NCBI GenBank assembly: GCA_002376725.1
Contig: DFOM01000017.1
Span: 17,308-81,307 of the forward strand
Direction: 5' to 3'
Source of the DNA: Cloacimonetes bacterium UBA3541
GTDB taxonomy: Bacteria; Cloacimonadota; Cloacimonadia; Cloacimonadales; Cloacimonadaceae
Length of the DNA stretch: 64,000 nt
A program made the translations under genes and the position numbers. The stretch's first letter is position 1. Each line of letters begins with the position of its first letter. Positions 1 to 8,725 of this stretch are shown piece by piece. The notes under the pieces are model-generated. The model was not told the origin of the DNA, made no database searches, and worked only from the letters and a program-made list of their open reading frames with translations.

Positions 1-816
1 ACCAGGAATATAAGTGAATTTATGTTCTTTCAATAGTTCATCATTATAGATTGTTTCCGCTAACTTATTAGCAGAAAGCATTTGAGCAAGCAGAACACCT
101 ATATGGAAGACTTCATCGCGCTCATCTGTATTTTCATATGTTATTCCATCCGTTAGAATGATAATTTTAGCTGCTACTGGATCTAACATAATGTCATTTA
201 GTGATAAATTTTTTATACTTAATCCCAGCTTATGTATTTCTATAGCAGCAGAAACAAGTTGTTTAGCGATATCCCTCACCAGAGATTCCGTAAGCAGAGA
301 AGTATTGGAAGTTTTAATCTTGGCAAGAGACATTCCCTCTACTAATTCTGTTACCATATAAACTGGGTCGCTATTATAATTTATTTCTTCAATTTCTACA
401 ACATTAGGATGTTGCAGCTTTTGGATTCTATCAATCCAATTCTGCATAGTGATAATATTTTCTAAATTAGAATATTTATATTGGAAGAACATTTTTAATA
501 CATATCTTTTACCATCCTTTTCCACCAGATATCTAACTCCATCCGTATCTTTCCCTTGAAGTTGGATAATCTTATAATCAAAGAAGACCTCTCCAGGTTC
601 CAAAGTTTGGTAAGCTACAAAAGACATATCTTCAACATCCGATTCTCGCTTAACAACCTTTTTCTGTTCTGGAATCTTAGATGCTTTCTGGGAATTATCT
701 TCCCAGCCTTCAATTTTTTGCCCACAGTAAATGCAGAATTTAGCTGTAAGTGGAATTTGTTTACCGCAATTACCACAAAAGCGTTTGTTTATCCCTTCGT
801 TTTGCCCTTCATTCAT
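1..816 (-). CDS. Zinc-ribbon pseudokinase-like protein (partial, C-terminus off the window)
   Basis: The reading frame starts at an ATG whose first bases overlap the ileS stop (ATGA), and runs off the left edge after 272 residues. Residues 14-31 hold a zinc ribbon (Cys14, Cys17, Cys28, Cys31). A kinase-like fold follows from about residue 78: a VLK lysine (Lys108), the phrase KLQHPNVVEIEE, a hinge YMVTELVEG and an IHKLG helix. The catalytic HRD position reads IKN (201-203), the DFG position reads TDG (222-224), and the alpha-C Glu is not evident. I therefore read it as a pseudokinase, probably an adaptor or regulator, rather than an active Ser/Thr kinase. The ATGA overlap implies coupled translation with ileS. 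Function is unknown; the missing C-terminus may hold further domains. Confidence 0.7.
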   Translation of the reverse strand, partial: MNEGQNEGINKRFCGNCGKQIPLTAKFCIYCGQKIEGWEDNSQKASKIPEQKKVVKRESDVEDMSFVAYQTLEPGEVFFDYKIIQLQGKDTDGVRYLVEKDGKRYVLKMFFQYKYSNLENIITMQNWIDRIQKLQHPNVVEIEEINYNSDPVYMVTELVEGMSLAKIKTSNTSLLTESLVRDIAKQLVSAAIEIHKLGLSIKNLSLNDIMLDPVAAKIIILTDGITYENTDERDEVFHIGVLLAQMLSANKLAETIYNDELLKEHKFTYIPG

Positions 817-3800
817 TTGTTTTCCACCTTATCTATTTTTAGATAAACTTCTTTCCCATTTATATCATAAACTTTCATATCCTGAGAGATATTAACTCTT
901 ATCAGTTCATTGCAAAGAGTTTCAGTTAAAATGTAATCCTTATATGCATCTATAGCAGCTTGAATATCATCATCTCCATACCATTGTATAATAATTCTAT
1001 CCAAGATATCAAAGTTTTGTTCTTTTCTGGTAAATTGAATCTTATTAACCAATTCTCTGGCATAACCTTCCTGAAGTAATTCTGGAGTTAAAGTTGTGTC
1101 CAGAGCAACAAATTTATCATTCATACTTTCAAAGACAAAGCCTTCCCGAGGTATAATCTGCACTTCCACATCTTCAGGAACAAGGTCAATCCCCAAATCT
1201 TCAAGATGATATACTCCAGATGAATGGAATGCTAAAAGCACATCTTGACCCTTAATTCTGCTTAAAGCCTTAGTTATGTCTTTCATTTGCTTCCCATATT
1301 TAGGACCCATAACCTTAAATTGAGGTTTAACCTCATACTGCACAAAGTCATCCTCTTCAGAAACATAAACCAGATTATGAATATTAATCTCTTCCAGGAT
1401 AAGGTCTTGCATAGATTCTATTATATCTTTATATTTAGCTGGCACATACATCCTTTGAAGAGGTTGGCGAATTTTTATCTGACAGGCATTTCTTGCTGCT
1501 CTTCCTAAAGAAACCAGATCAATCACAACCTGCATTCTATTTTCCAATTCTAAATCAATAACCTGCTGATTGGAAAGAGGATAATCAGTAAGATGAACAC
1601 TTTCCTTTCCCGTTAAATTTATATAAATTTCATCAGAAATATAAGGTGCAAAGGGAGCAACCAATTGAGCAACAGTTACTAATACCTGGTAAAGAGTGTT
1701 ATAAGCATCTATCTTATCTGAAGTCATCCCTTTTGCCCAGAATCTCCTTCTGCTTCTACGAACATACCAATTGGAAAGTTCATCAATAACAAAATCCTGA
1801 ATAGCACGAACTGCCCTGGTTAATTCAAATTCTTCCATCCAGTTTCGCACTTTGTTTATAAGGGAATGAAGACGAGAAATAATCCAGCGGTCTAACTCAA
1901 CATCTCTTTGCCAGTCAAGAGGATATAACGCAGCATCATATCCATCAATATTGGCATAAGTAGCAAAAAAGGAATAGGTGTTCTTCAAAGTACCAATAAA
2001 CTTACCTACTATCTCTCTAACTCCATCAACATCAAAACGAGTTGGGACCCAGGGAGGACTAACTTCCAGAAGATACCAGCGAATAGCATCAGCTCCATAC
2101 TCTTGCATCAACTCAATAGGGTCAACTGCATTACCTTTGGACTTACTCATTTTCTGCCCTCTTTTATCCAAAATCATCTCATTAACTAAGCAACTTTTAA
2201 AGCTGGAAATGCCTTTGAATAGAGTTGAAATAGCAAGCAAAGAATAAAACCATCCCCGTGTTTGATCTATACCTTCCGAGATAAAATCCGCAGGAAATAG
2301 CTCTTTATCAAAGATATCAGCATTTTCAAAAGGATAATGCCACTGAGCAAAGGGCATAGAACCACTATCAAACCAGCAATCTATAACTTCTGGAGTGCGA
2401 ATCATAGCTCCACCACAATGTTCACATTTTAGCACGACCTCATCAATATAGGGACGATGGAGTTCCAGTTGTTCGGGCACTGGCGAACCATTTTTTAAAG
2501 CACCATTTACTCTCAGTTCTTGAATTGAACCTATAGAACTTCTTGCTCCACAACCATTACAAATCCAGATATTAAGAGGTGTGCCCCAGAATCTATCTCT
2601 TGAAAGTGCCCAATCTACATTATTTTCCAGCCATTCTCCAAAACGTTTTTCACCCACAAAAGGAGGATACCAACGAATTTGCCGGTTATTAGCTAATAGC
2701 TGATCCTTAAAATCTGAGGTACGAATATACCATGTATCTCTTGCATAATAAATAAGAGGTGTTTGACAACGCCAGCAATGAGGATAACTATGCTTAATCT
2801 GTTCTCTTTTATATAGATAACCTCTCTCTTTAAGAAAACGTAGTATATCCTTATCTGCAGTCTTAACGAAGATGCCTGACCAAGGTTCAACCTGTGAAGT
2901 AAATTTACCTTCTGTATCCACAGGCTGAATAAAGGGAAGATCATATTTTTCCCCTAATTGATAATCATCCTGTCCAAAAGCGGGAGCAGTATGAACAATG
3001 CCTGTTCCTTCTTCTATTGAAACATAATCTGCTAAGCCTATATACCAAGCCGGTTTATTAACTTGAACGAAGGTAAATAGAGGCTGATATTTTTTATATT
3101 CTATTTCTCGTCCAGAGAACTCTTTAATAATTTCGTATTCTCCATCCAGAACATTTAAGCACTCTTTAGCCAGGATATAATATTCACTTTTATGAAGTAC
3201 CTTAGCATAGGTAAAATCGGGATGAACCGCAAGAGCCACATTGGAAATCAAGGTCCAGGGTGTAGTAGTCCAGGCAAGATACCAGGTATTCTCTTCGTCC
3301 AAGGCTTTAAATTTGATATAGATAGAAGGGTCCTCTATCTCTTTATAACCTTGAGCTACTTCATGAGAAGAAAGTGGTGTTCCACAACTCGGACAGTAAG
3401 GCACTATTTTATGAGCTTTATAGAGTAAATCTCTTTTAAAAAAGTCGTTTAAGATATACCAGACAGATTCAATATATTCATTATGCATAGTAACATAGGG
3501 ATGCTCCAGGTCAATCCAATATCCCATCAATTCTGTCATTTGCGTCCAGAGGTCTAAATAATTCCATACAGATTCTTTACAAGCTTCACAAAACTTTTCT
3601 ATACCATATTCTTCTATGGCTTTTTTACTTTCCAATCCGAGTTGTTTTTCCACTTCAATCTCAACTGGTAAACCATGAGTGTCCCATCCTGCTTTTCTTT
3701 TAACTTGAAAACCTGTCATCGTTTTGTAACGACAGACCACATCCTTTAAAGTTCTTGCCATTACATGATGGATTCCAGGAGTTCCATTAGCAGTGGGTGG

Positions 3801-3938
3801 TCCTTCATAGAAGATGAAATTAGGAGCACCTTCCCGGAAAGCTACACTTTTGTGCATCAAATTATGCTGCTTCCAGTACTGACGGATGCTTTCTTCTAAG
3901 TCCTGAGGAGCAGCTTTTAAATCTATATTTTTATACAT
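813..3938 (-). CDS. ileS: Isoleucyl-tRNA synthetase, type 2
   Basis: Charges tRNA-Ile with isoleucine in the cytoplasm. At 1041 residues it has the full class I layout: the ATP-binding signature near residues 55-58 (GIHH), GWDTHGLPVE, an editing (CP1) domain with WTTTPWTL, CxxC pairs (CWRC, CNGC, CEHC) in the middle, and KMSKSKG near residue 595. The overall wording is that of the Bacteroidetes/eukaryote-like type 2 enzyme. The usual HxGH signature appears in the order GxHH, a variant I recall as tied to mupirocin hyper-resistance in type 2 enzymes. The stop overlaps the start of the downstream pseudokinase gene. The start ATG at 3938 is followed by MYKNIDLKAAP, matching family N-termini. Confidence 0.97.
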   Translation of the reverse strand: MYKNIDLKAAPQDLEESIRQYWKQHNLMHKSVAFREGAPNFIFYEGPPTANGTPGIHHVMARTLKDVVCRYKTMTGFQVKRKAGWDTHGLPVEIEVEKQLGLESKKAIEEYGIEKFCEACKESVWNYLDLWTQMTELMGYWIDLEHPYVTMHNEYIESVWYILNDFFKRDLLYKAHKIVPYCPSCGTPLSSHEVAQGYKEIEDPSIYIKFKALDEENTWYLAWTTTPWTLISNVALAVHPDFTYAKVLHKSEYYILAKECLNVLDGEYEIIKEFSGREIEYKKYQPLFTFVQVNKPAWYIGLADYVSIEEGTGIVHTAPAFGQDDYQLGEKYDLPFIQPVDTEGKFTSQVEPWSGIFVKTADKDILRFLKERGYLYKREQIKHSYPHCWRCQTPLIYYARDTWYIRTSDFKDQLLANNRQIRWYPPFVGEKRFGEWLENNVDWALSRDRFWGTPLNIWICNGCGARSSIGSIQELRVNGALKNGSPVPEQLELHRPYIDEVVLKCEHCGGAMIRTPEVIDCWFDSGSMPFAQWHYPFENADIFDKELFPADFISEGIDQTRGWFYSLLAISTLFKGISSFKSCLVNEMILDKRGQKMSKSKGNAVDPIELMQEYGADAIRWYLLEVSPPWVPTRFDVDGVREIVGKFIGTLKNTYSFFATYANIDGYDAALYPLDWQRDVELDRWIISRLHSLINKVRNWMEEFELTRAVRAIQDFVIDELSNWYVRRSRRRFWAKGMTSDKIDAYNTLYQVLVTVAQLVAPFAPYISDEIYINLTGKESVHLTDYPLSNQQVIDLELENRMQVVIDLVSLGRAARNACQIKIRQPLQRMYVPAKYKDIIESMQDLILEEINIHNLVYVSEEDDFVQYEVKPQFKVMGPKYGKQMKDITKALSRIKGQDVLLAFHSSGVYHLEDLGIDLVPEDVEVQIIPREGFVFESMNDKFVALDTTLTPELLQEGYARELVNKIQFTRKEQNFDILDRIIIQWYGDDDIQAAIDAYKDYILTETLCNELIRVNISQDMKVYDINGKEVYLKIDKVENK

Positions 3939-3995
3939 ATAACCATAAATAATCTAGGTAAGCTAAAATTATCCATAAAACTGTAATTAGATTGT

Positions 3996-4358
3996 TTAAC
4001 CAATCTTTTTAGTGCGACTAAACTTCTTTTTCCCAGGGACAAAGGTCTTCTTAACTTGCGTTTGAGCAGATTTTCGGGTACGAGCAGCTGGAATAGTAGC
4101 TTCAGATTCTTCTTCCACCGGTTTTTCTTCAAATAATTCGCTGAAATGCTCTTTTAAATCTTCATTTTCAGAAACATAGTTTTTCCATTCTTCAAGAGCG
4201 GCTTCCCGATCTACACAATGAGGACAGAGCACCAGCATATTTTGCTCATTAATACCTATCCAACCGCGGTCATAACAATGATCGCAGTGTTTTTTACGAC
4301 GATATTGTTGAGCAATTTCTTGTGCCACTTCTAAATGTTCATCTGCAAGCTTAAACAT
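3996..4358 (-). CDS. Small zinc-finger protein with basic tail
   Basis: A 120-residue protein I do not recognise. The first 25 residues look helical (LADEHLEVAQEIAQQY), followed by two CxxC pairs, CDHC at about 24-27 and CPHC at about 44-47, consistent with one treble-clef or ribbon zinc site. An acidic middle (roughly 60-85, rich in Glu) leads into a strongly basic C-terminal tail (KKKFSRTKK). It lies 57 bases upstream of ileS and downstream of another small Cys-rich protein of the same build, all on the minus strand. Nucleic-acid binding is plausible from the basic tail but is inference. A GGAGAG ribosome-binding site precedes the ATG. Confidence 0.7.
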   Translation of the reverse strand: MFKLADEHLEVAQEIAQQYRRKKHCDHCYDRGWIGINEQNMLVLCPHCVDREAALEEWKNYVSENEDLKEHFSELFEEKPVEEESEATIPAARTRKSAQTQVKKTFVPGKKKFSRTKKIG

Positions 4359-4493
4359 AAGCTCTCCTATGTGGTTTTTTAAGGGTTTGGGAGCATCTAG
4401 CAGCTCTAAAATTATCTATATTCCTCATAATTTTACCAGTATTTTGAATATTACTTTTCTGAAAAGGTTTTTTTTCTTACCACCCTTACCTAG

Positions 4494-4994
4494 CTATTTT
4501 TTCTTACTAGTTTTTGCTTTGCTAGAAAACTCAGATACAGGCTTCACTTTTTCTTTTTCCTGCTGATTTTCTTCCGTAGTTAAATTAAATTGCCAAGGCT
4601 CTTCAATAGCAGTTTTCTTCATATTTACTTTTACTATTGGAATTATACGATGTGTAACGATAAAGAGATTCTTATTACGGGCGAGTTCTAATTTCTCTTC
4701 CGGCGACAAAGCTTCAATTTCTTTCAGATTAACTATCTTTTCAATCTTACCTGTCGTTACATCTACTATTTGGACAAAGGTTTGCTTTTCAGCCATAAGT
4801 ATTACCTCCAGGTTATATTTCTCAGGGAATTTATTACAAATATTGCTTACAAAATCCAGATACTCATCCCGATAAATCTCAAACCATTTACGGAAAGAGC
4901 GACATTTTGCCACACGATAACATATTGAACATAGTGGAGGAGCCACTTGACGATGATGTTTCAGTTCACAAGTATAGAGTATGGATTTATTCAT
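4494..4994 (-). CDS. Cys-rich small protein with possible internal start
   Basis: A 166-residue frame from the ATG at 4994 (a TTG at 5003 is possible but has almost no spacing to its AAGG). The N-terminal part contains Cys at CEL, CSIC and CRSF, a likely zinc site, followed by an aromatic/charged helix (FRKWFEIYRDEYLDFV). An in-frame ATG at 4796 is preceded by GGAGG at an 8-base distance, much better placed than the upstream signal, so a 100-residue product starting MAEKQTF may also, or instead, be made. The tail is Lys-rich (SSKAKTSKKK). No family recognised. It mirrors the neighbouring protein at 3996-4358: zinc site in front, basic tail behind. Confidence 0.6.
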   Translation of the reverse strand: MNKSILYTCELKHHRQVAPPLCSICYRVAKCRSFRKWFEIYRDEYLDFVSNICNKFPEKYNLEVILMAEKQTFVQIVDVTTGKIEKIVNLKEIEALSPEEKLELARNKNLFIVTHRIIPIVKVNMKKTAIEEPWQFNLTTEENQQEKEKVKPVSEFSSKAKTSKKK

Positions 4995-5404
4995 AGCTAA
5001 CAATATCCTTCTAATCTATACTAATGTCAAGAAATATCGTTAATTTCTATTCATTGTTCCTGAAAATTTGCTTCTTTTCTATCCAAAGATATTTCTTTCT
5101 TTTATTTTCCCCATCTTCCCACTAATATCCGGTATGTTTTCAATATTATTTCAGTCAGGGTTTGAAGTTGAGCATAAGTTCTTCTTATTCTTTAAGATAA
5201 TCTCTATATCCCTGAAGGAGAATCAAAGAACTTACTATTTTTTACTAGATGAAAAAGTAATTTACCCAATGTATGGATAAATAGAGGGTTAAATTACGAC
5301 CTTTATCAGTGTATGTTCTAATTATAAACCATTTGCTAAATGCTTTGACAAAAAAACGAATAGTAAATAGATGTATTATATAAAAAATATATTGTGGAGA
5401 AGAA
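4995..5404. other. Divergent intergenic region, no gene seen
   Basis: AT-rich spacer between a minus-strand and a plus-strand gene, so it should contain promoters for both directions. A perfect TTGACA lies at 5345-5350 upstream of the peptidase gene, but no good -10 element sits at 16-18 bases (TATTAT at 5374 is 23 bases away), so I do not call a promoter. No RNA gene, terminator or convincing small reading frame was seen. Confidence 0.5.
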
Positions 5405-6529
5405 ATGCAAGATGATGTAGTTAAATATTTTCTGGAACTTATTTCTATTGACAGTGAATCGGGAAATGAACGAGCCATAATAGACCATCTTACATCAGAT
5501 TTAAAAGTCTTAGGAGCTAAAGTTGAAGAAGATGATGCCTATGTTTTAAGCGGTGGAAATGCAGGAAATCTCTATGCTCAAATCCCAGGAAATATAGATA
5601 AAAAACCTATTCTCTTCTGTGTTCACTGTGATACCGTAAAACCAGGAAAAGGAATTAAACCTATTATAAGTGATGGAATCATCCGTTCTGATGGAACTAC
5701 TATCCTTGGTTCAGATGATAAATCTGGAATTGCGGAACTATTTACTGCTATTAAAGACATATTAGAAAACGAAGAAAAACACCCTCCTATGGAAATTCTA
5801 ATCACTGTTTCAGAAGAAGTAGGATTATTAGGTGCTAAGCATTTTGATAAAACCAGATTAAAATCTGCCTTGGGTTATGCTCTAGATGCACATCAAGTGG
5901 AAGAATTAGTAATCGGAGCTCCAGCTCAAAACTCCATTCAAATAACTTTCTTTGGTAAAGAATCACATGCTGGAGTAGAACCGGAAAAAGGAATTAATGC
6001 CATTCGGGTTGCAGCAGAAGCTATTACTACTATGCCTATAGGACGGATTGACCACGAAACTACAAGTAATATCGGTCTCATCAAGGGAGGTATTGCTACG
6101 AATATTGTCCCCAATAAAGTAGAAGTTAAAGGCGAAGCACGAAGCCATAACCGTTCTAAACTGGATCAGGTTACAGCAGATATCCATCATTGTATAGAAC
6201 AAGCAGTACAGCATTATCAATATGACTTTGGTGGTGCTTCATTTGATTGGAAAGTAAATCTGGAATATGAAGCATTTTATATCCCGGATAGTGAGCCCGT
6301 AGTTCAATTAGCTATAGATGCAATGCATAGAATAGGATTAACTCCCAAAGTGGTAATCGGTGGCGGTGGTAGTGACGCTAATATTATTAATGCCAGTGGA
6401 TTACCAATGATAATTTGTGGAACTGGAATGAATAAAGTTCATACCTTAGATGAAGAAATAGAAATAGAACAGTTGCTAAAAGGAAAAGAATTCCTGAAAG
6501 CGTTAATCCAGCGTTATGCTGAATTATAA
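5405..6529 (+). CDS. M20-family metallopeptidase (PepT/YqjE-like)
   Basis: A 374-residue zinc-dependent aminopeptidase-type hydrolase, cytoplasmic. Metal-binding and catalytic motifs are in the family order: HCDTV (His/Asp), GSDDKSG (bridging Asp), SEEVG (general base Glu-Glu), LDAH (Asp ligand) and a C-terminal VHT-LDEE His. The lid/dimerisation domain carries FFGKESHAGVEPEKGINAI, typical of PepT-like M20 enzymes. It starts an operon-like run with dapB 9 bases downstream. A role in di/tripeptide breakdown is most likely; given the dap context a deacylase of DapE type is an alternative, but the sequence reads closer to PepT/YqjE than to DapE. The GGAGAAGAA ribosome-binding site fits the ATG start. 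Confidence 0.85.
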   Translation: MQDDVVKYFLELISIDSESGNERAIIDHLTSDLKVLGAKVEEDDAYVLSGGNAGNLYAQIPGNIDKKPILFCVHCDTVKPGKGIKPIISDGIIRSDGTTILGSDDKSGIAELFTAIKDILENEEKHPPMEILITVSEEVGLLGAKHFDKTRLKSALGYALDAHQVEELVIGAPAQNSIQITFFGKESHAGVEPEKGINAIRVAAEAITTMPIGRIDHETTSNIGLIKGGIATNIVPNKVEVKGEARSHNRSKLDQVTADIHHCIEQAVQHYQYDFGGASFDWKVNLEYEAFYIPDSEPVVQLAIDAMHRIGLTPKVVIGGGGSDANIINASGLPMIICGTGMNKVHTLDEEIEIEQLLKGKEFLKALIQRYAEL

Positions 6530-6538
6530 GGAAATACT

Positions 6539-7279
6539 ATGTTAAATATCACTTTAATTGGCTATGGTAAGATGGGAAAAATGATTGCTCATTTAGCCGA
6601 AGAACACGGATGCAAGGTTAAAGCTATCATTGATCCCCTTCAAGAAGGTTGCGAAAGAGAAATCCGAGAAGACCTGCTTGGTGAAGTATGTATTGATTTC
6701 ACTCAACCTCAATCAGTTCTGGATAATATCAAAAAAGTTGCCACTGCAGGAAAACATATGGTAATAGGAACTACGGGATGGAATAAATTTGAGGATGAAG
6801 TGCGAGAAATCGTTGATAAAAACAATATTGGTTTAATCTTTGGAGCAAATTTTTCTATAGGAATGAATATCTTCAATCGGATTGTCCGTTACGCAACTTC
6901 ACTTTGTGATAAATTCCCTATTTATGATGTCTGTGGCTGGGAAATGCATCATAATCAGAAAGCTGATAGTCCTTCCGGAACTGCTATTCAGCTTTCTGAA
7001 ACTATCATATCTCAAAGCAGTATTAAAGAAACTGCAGTATATGACCGCTTAAATAGACGCATTAACAAGAATGAACTCCATTTTACCAGCCTTAGAGCAG
7101 GTTCAGAACCAGGATGGCATAATATAATCTTTGACTCGGAAAATGATAGTATAGAACTTTCTCATCATGTTCGCTCAAGAGCTTGTTTTGCTACTGGAGC
7201 CTTAAGAGCTGCTCAGTGGATTTCCGTTCATAAAGGAATGTATAGTTTTAATCAGATGATGGAAGACCTGTTATGTTAA
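6539..7279 (+). CDS. dapB: 4-hydroxy-tetrahydrodipicolinate reductase
   Basis: Reduces hydroxy-tetrahydrodipicolinate with NAD(P)H in the diaminopimelate/lysine pathway. The 246-residue protein opens with a Rossmann GYGKMGKMI motif, has VIGTTGW in the middle and the substrate-binding/catalytic signature HHNQKADSPSGTA near residue 140, which is diagnostic. Length is normal. Its last 7 bases overlap dapF, so the two are translationally coupled, and an M20 peptidase precedes it by 9 bases. Product meso-diaminopimelate serves both lysine and peptidoglycan synthesis, which fits the RodZ-like and lytic transglycosylase genes further down. Confidence 0.96.
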   Translation: MLNITLIGYGKMGKMIAHLAEEHGCKVKAIIDPLQEGCEREIREDLLGEVCIDFTQPQSVLDNIKKVATAGKHMVIGTTGWNKFEDEVREIVDKNNIGLIFGANFSIGMNIFNRIVRYATSLCDKFPIYDVCGWEMHHNQKADSPSGTAIQLSETIISQSSIKETAVYDRLNRRINKNELHFTSLRAGSEPGWHNIIFDSENDSIELSHHVRSRACFATGALRAAQWISVHKGMYSFNQMMEDLLC

Positions 7280-8049
7280 TACCTTTTTGCAAATTGGAGG
7301 CTCAGGGTAACGATTTTGTGATTCTGGAGCTAATTCCTGCTTCAAATACTAGGCTACCTTTAAATTTGCTAGCCAAAGATATTTGTAAAGTTCACCAGGG
7401 AGTTGGAGCCGATGGATTAGTGATACTCTTAGCTTCTGATAGTGCAGATGGAAAAATGATTATCTATAATAAAGATGGAAGTCGTGCAGAGATGTGTGGT
7501 TCTGCTCTCCGATGCTGTGCCTATCTTCTCTCTGATTTAACCAATAAAAAAGAGCTGAAGATTGAGACTGATAGCGGTATTAAGACGGCATCCATAAAAG
7601 ATAAAGCCATTCAGGTAAACTTAGGCAGACCCTCAATAATAAAGGATAACATCCTAGTAGAAGAAGTTAAGGGTACTCTGGTAGAGATTGGAAATATTCA
7701 TTTTGTCTCTTATCAGGATGTTTTAGATGGACAGGAATTATATTTAGGTCCTACTTTGGAAAAACATTCTGCCTTTCACGCACCAGTCAATGTAGAGTTT
7801 GTGCATCCTCTTTCTGCTACAGAGTTAGAAATGAAGGTCTGGGAAAAGGGAGTTGGACTCACTCAAGCTTGCGGAACAGGAGCAGTAGCAAGTGTTTTTA
7901 CCGGTATAATTCACGGTATCTTATCTAATGAGGTTAAAGTTAATATGCCTGGTGGACAGGTTCTTATCCGAAAAATGGATACTGGGGATTTTTTGCTTGA
8001 AGGAAATGTGACTAAAGTGTTCAATGGAGTTTATAAATGGAAGATTTAG
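7273..8049 (+). CDS. dapF: Diaminopimelate epimerase
   Basis: Interconverts LL- and meso-diaminopimelate without cofactor, using two cysteines as acid/base pair. Both are visible: Cys75 in AEMCGSALRC and Cys200 in TQACGTGAVA. The N-terminal QGNDFV motif and the duplicated fold match. At 258 residues it is slightly shorter than the usual 270-280. The start overlaps the dapB stop by 7 bases and its end overlaps the next gene by 13 bases, so dapB, dapF and the RodZ-like gene form a tightly coupled unit. Confidence 0.95.
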   Translation: MLIPFCKLEAQGNDFVILELIPASNTRLPLNLLAKDICKVHQGVGADGLVILLASDSADGKMIIYNKDGSRAEMCGSALRCCAYLLSDLTNKKELKIETDSGIKTASIKDKAIQVNLGRPSIIKDNILVEEVKGTLVEIGNIHFVSYQDVLDGQELYLGPTLEKHSAFHAPVNVEFVHPLSATELEMKVWEKGVGLTQACGTGAVASVFTGIIHGILSNEVKVNMPGGQVLIRKMDTGDFLLEGNVTKVFNGVYKWKI

Positions 8050-8663
8050 GTGCCTATCTAAAAGAATTAAGAGAAGAAAAGAATATAAATTATGACCAGA
8101 TTTATGAAGATCTTCATCTGAGAGAAGAACAAGTTCGCCTTATGGAAGAAAACCGCTTTTCAGAACTTGGGTACCTGGGTTTTGCCCGAGCTATGGTCTA
8201 TAATTATGCTCGTTATCTGGAAGCTGATATTGATGAGGTAATGCAAAAGTTTAACCTCTTAATGCCTGATAACATCAAGAAAATAGAACCTGAAAGTCAG
8301 GAAGGCGGTAAAAAGATATTAATCTCTCCTAATCTTTTCTGGATTATAGGTATAATTTTAATAGTCATTGTGTTGGGTACTATCCTCTGGCACGCTTATA
8401 GCTCTGGCTGGTTGCAAATGCCTGATCTTTTTAAAAGCAACTCTTCTGATACAAGCTCAGTAGAGAAATTAACCCAGCAGGAAGAACCTATTCCTCAAAA
8501 AGACCCTATCCGAGAAAGACAAAAAGCATTGATGGATTCAATCACTAAAGCTCAACCTATCCAGAAAGTTCCTGTACCAAATGATGAGACTACTTTTATA
8601 GATACAATGGATATTGTAGGTGAGATTCTTGGTCCTTCAGCTATGGATATATCAGATAGATGA
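8037..8663 (+). CDS. RodZ-like HTH and membrane-anchor protein
   Basis: A 208-residue protein with an N-terminal RodZ-type helix-turn-helix (residues 1-75: LGAYLKELREEKNI, then LRLMEENRF-like, GFARAMVYNYARYL), a short linker, one hydrophobic span at about 99-121 (LFWIIGIILIVIVLGTI) and a 85-residue polar tail outside the membrane. This is the architecture of RodZ, which anchors MreB filaments for cell-shape control, but the usual beta-rich C-terminal domain is not evident. It overlaps dapF by 13 bases, placing a cell-shape gene in the diaminopimelate operon. A transcriptional role for the HTH is possible but less likely given the membrane anchor. Confidence 0.75.
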   Translation: MEDLGAYLKELREEKNINYDQIYEDLHLREEQVRLMEENRFSELGYLGFARAMVYNYARYLEADIDEVMQKFNLLMPDNIKKIEPESQEGGKKILISPNLFWIIGIILIVIVLGTILWHAYSSGWLQMPDLFKSNSSDTSSVEKLTQQEEPIPQKDPIRERQKALMDSITKAQPIQKVPVPNDETTFIDTMDIVGEILGPSAMDISDR

Positions 8664-8673
8664 TATTTAATAC

Positions 8674-8701
8674 TTGACGAATCTAGCTTTTATATTATAA
8701 A
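8674..8701 (+). promoter_or_regulatory. Candidate sigma70-type promoter for rubrerythrin-like gene
   Basis: TTGACG (8674-8679) and TATAAA (8696-8701) are separated by 16 bases, 25 bases before the ATG at 8726 with a GGAGG site in between. It sits in the 62-base gap after the dapF/RodZ unit and would give the following genes separate expression. Confidence 0.5.
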
Positions 8702-8725
8702 ATATATTAATGATAAGGAGGAAAA

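Noticed and set aside
5068..5280. 70-codon plus-strand frame in the divergent gap
   Set aside because: Low-complexity Phe/Leu/Ile-rich translation of AT-rich DNA, with no ribosome-binding site.
5345..5379. Promoter TTGACA/TATTAT before the M20 peptidase
   Set aside because: The spacer is 23 bases, well outside the normal 16-18.
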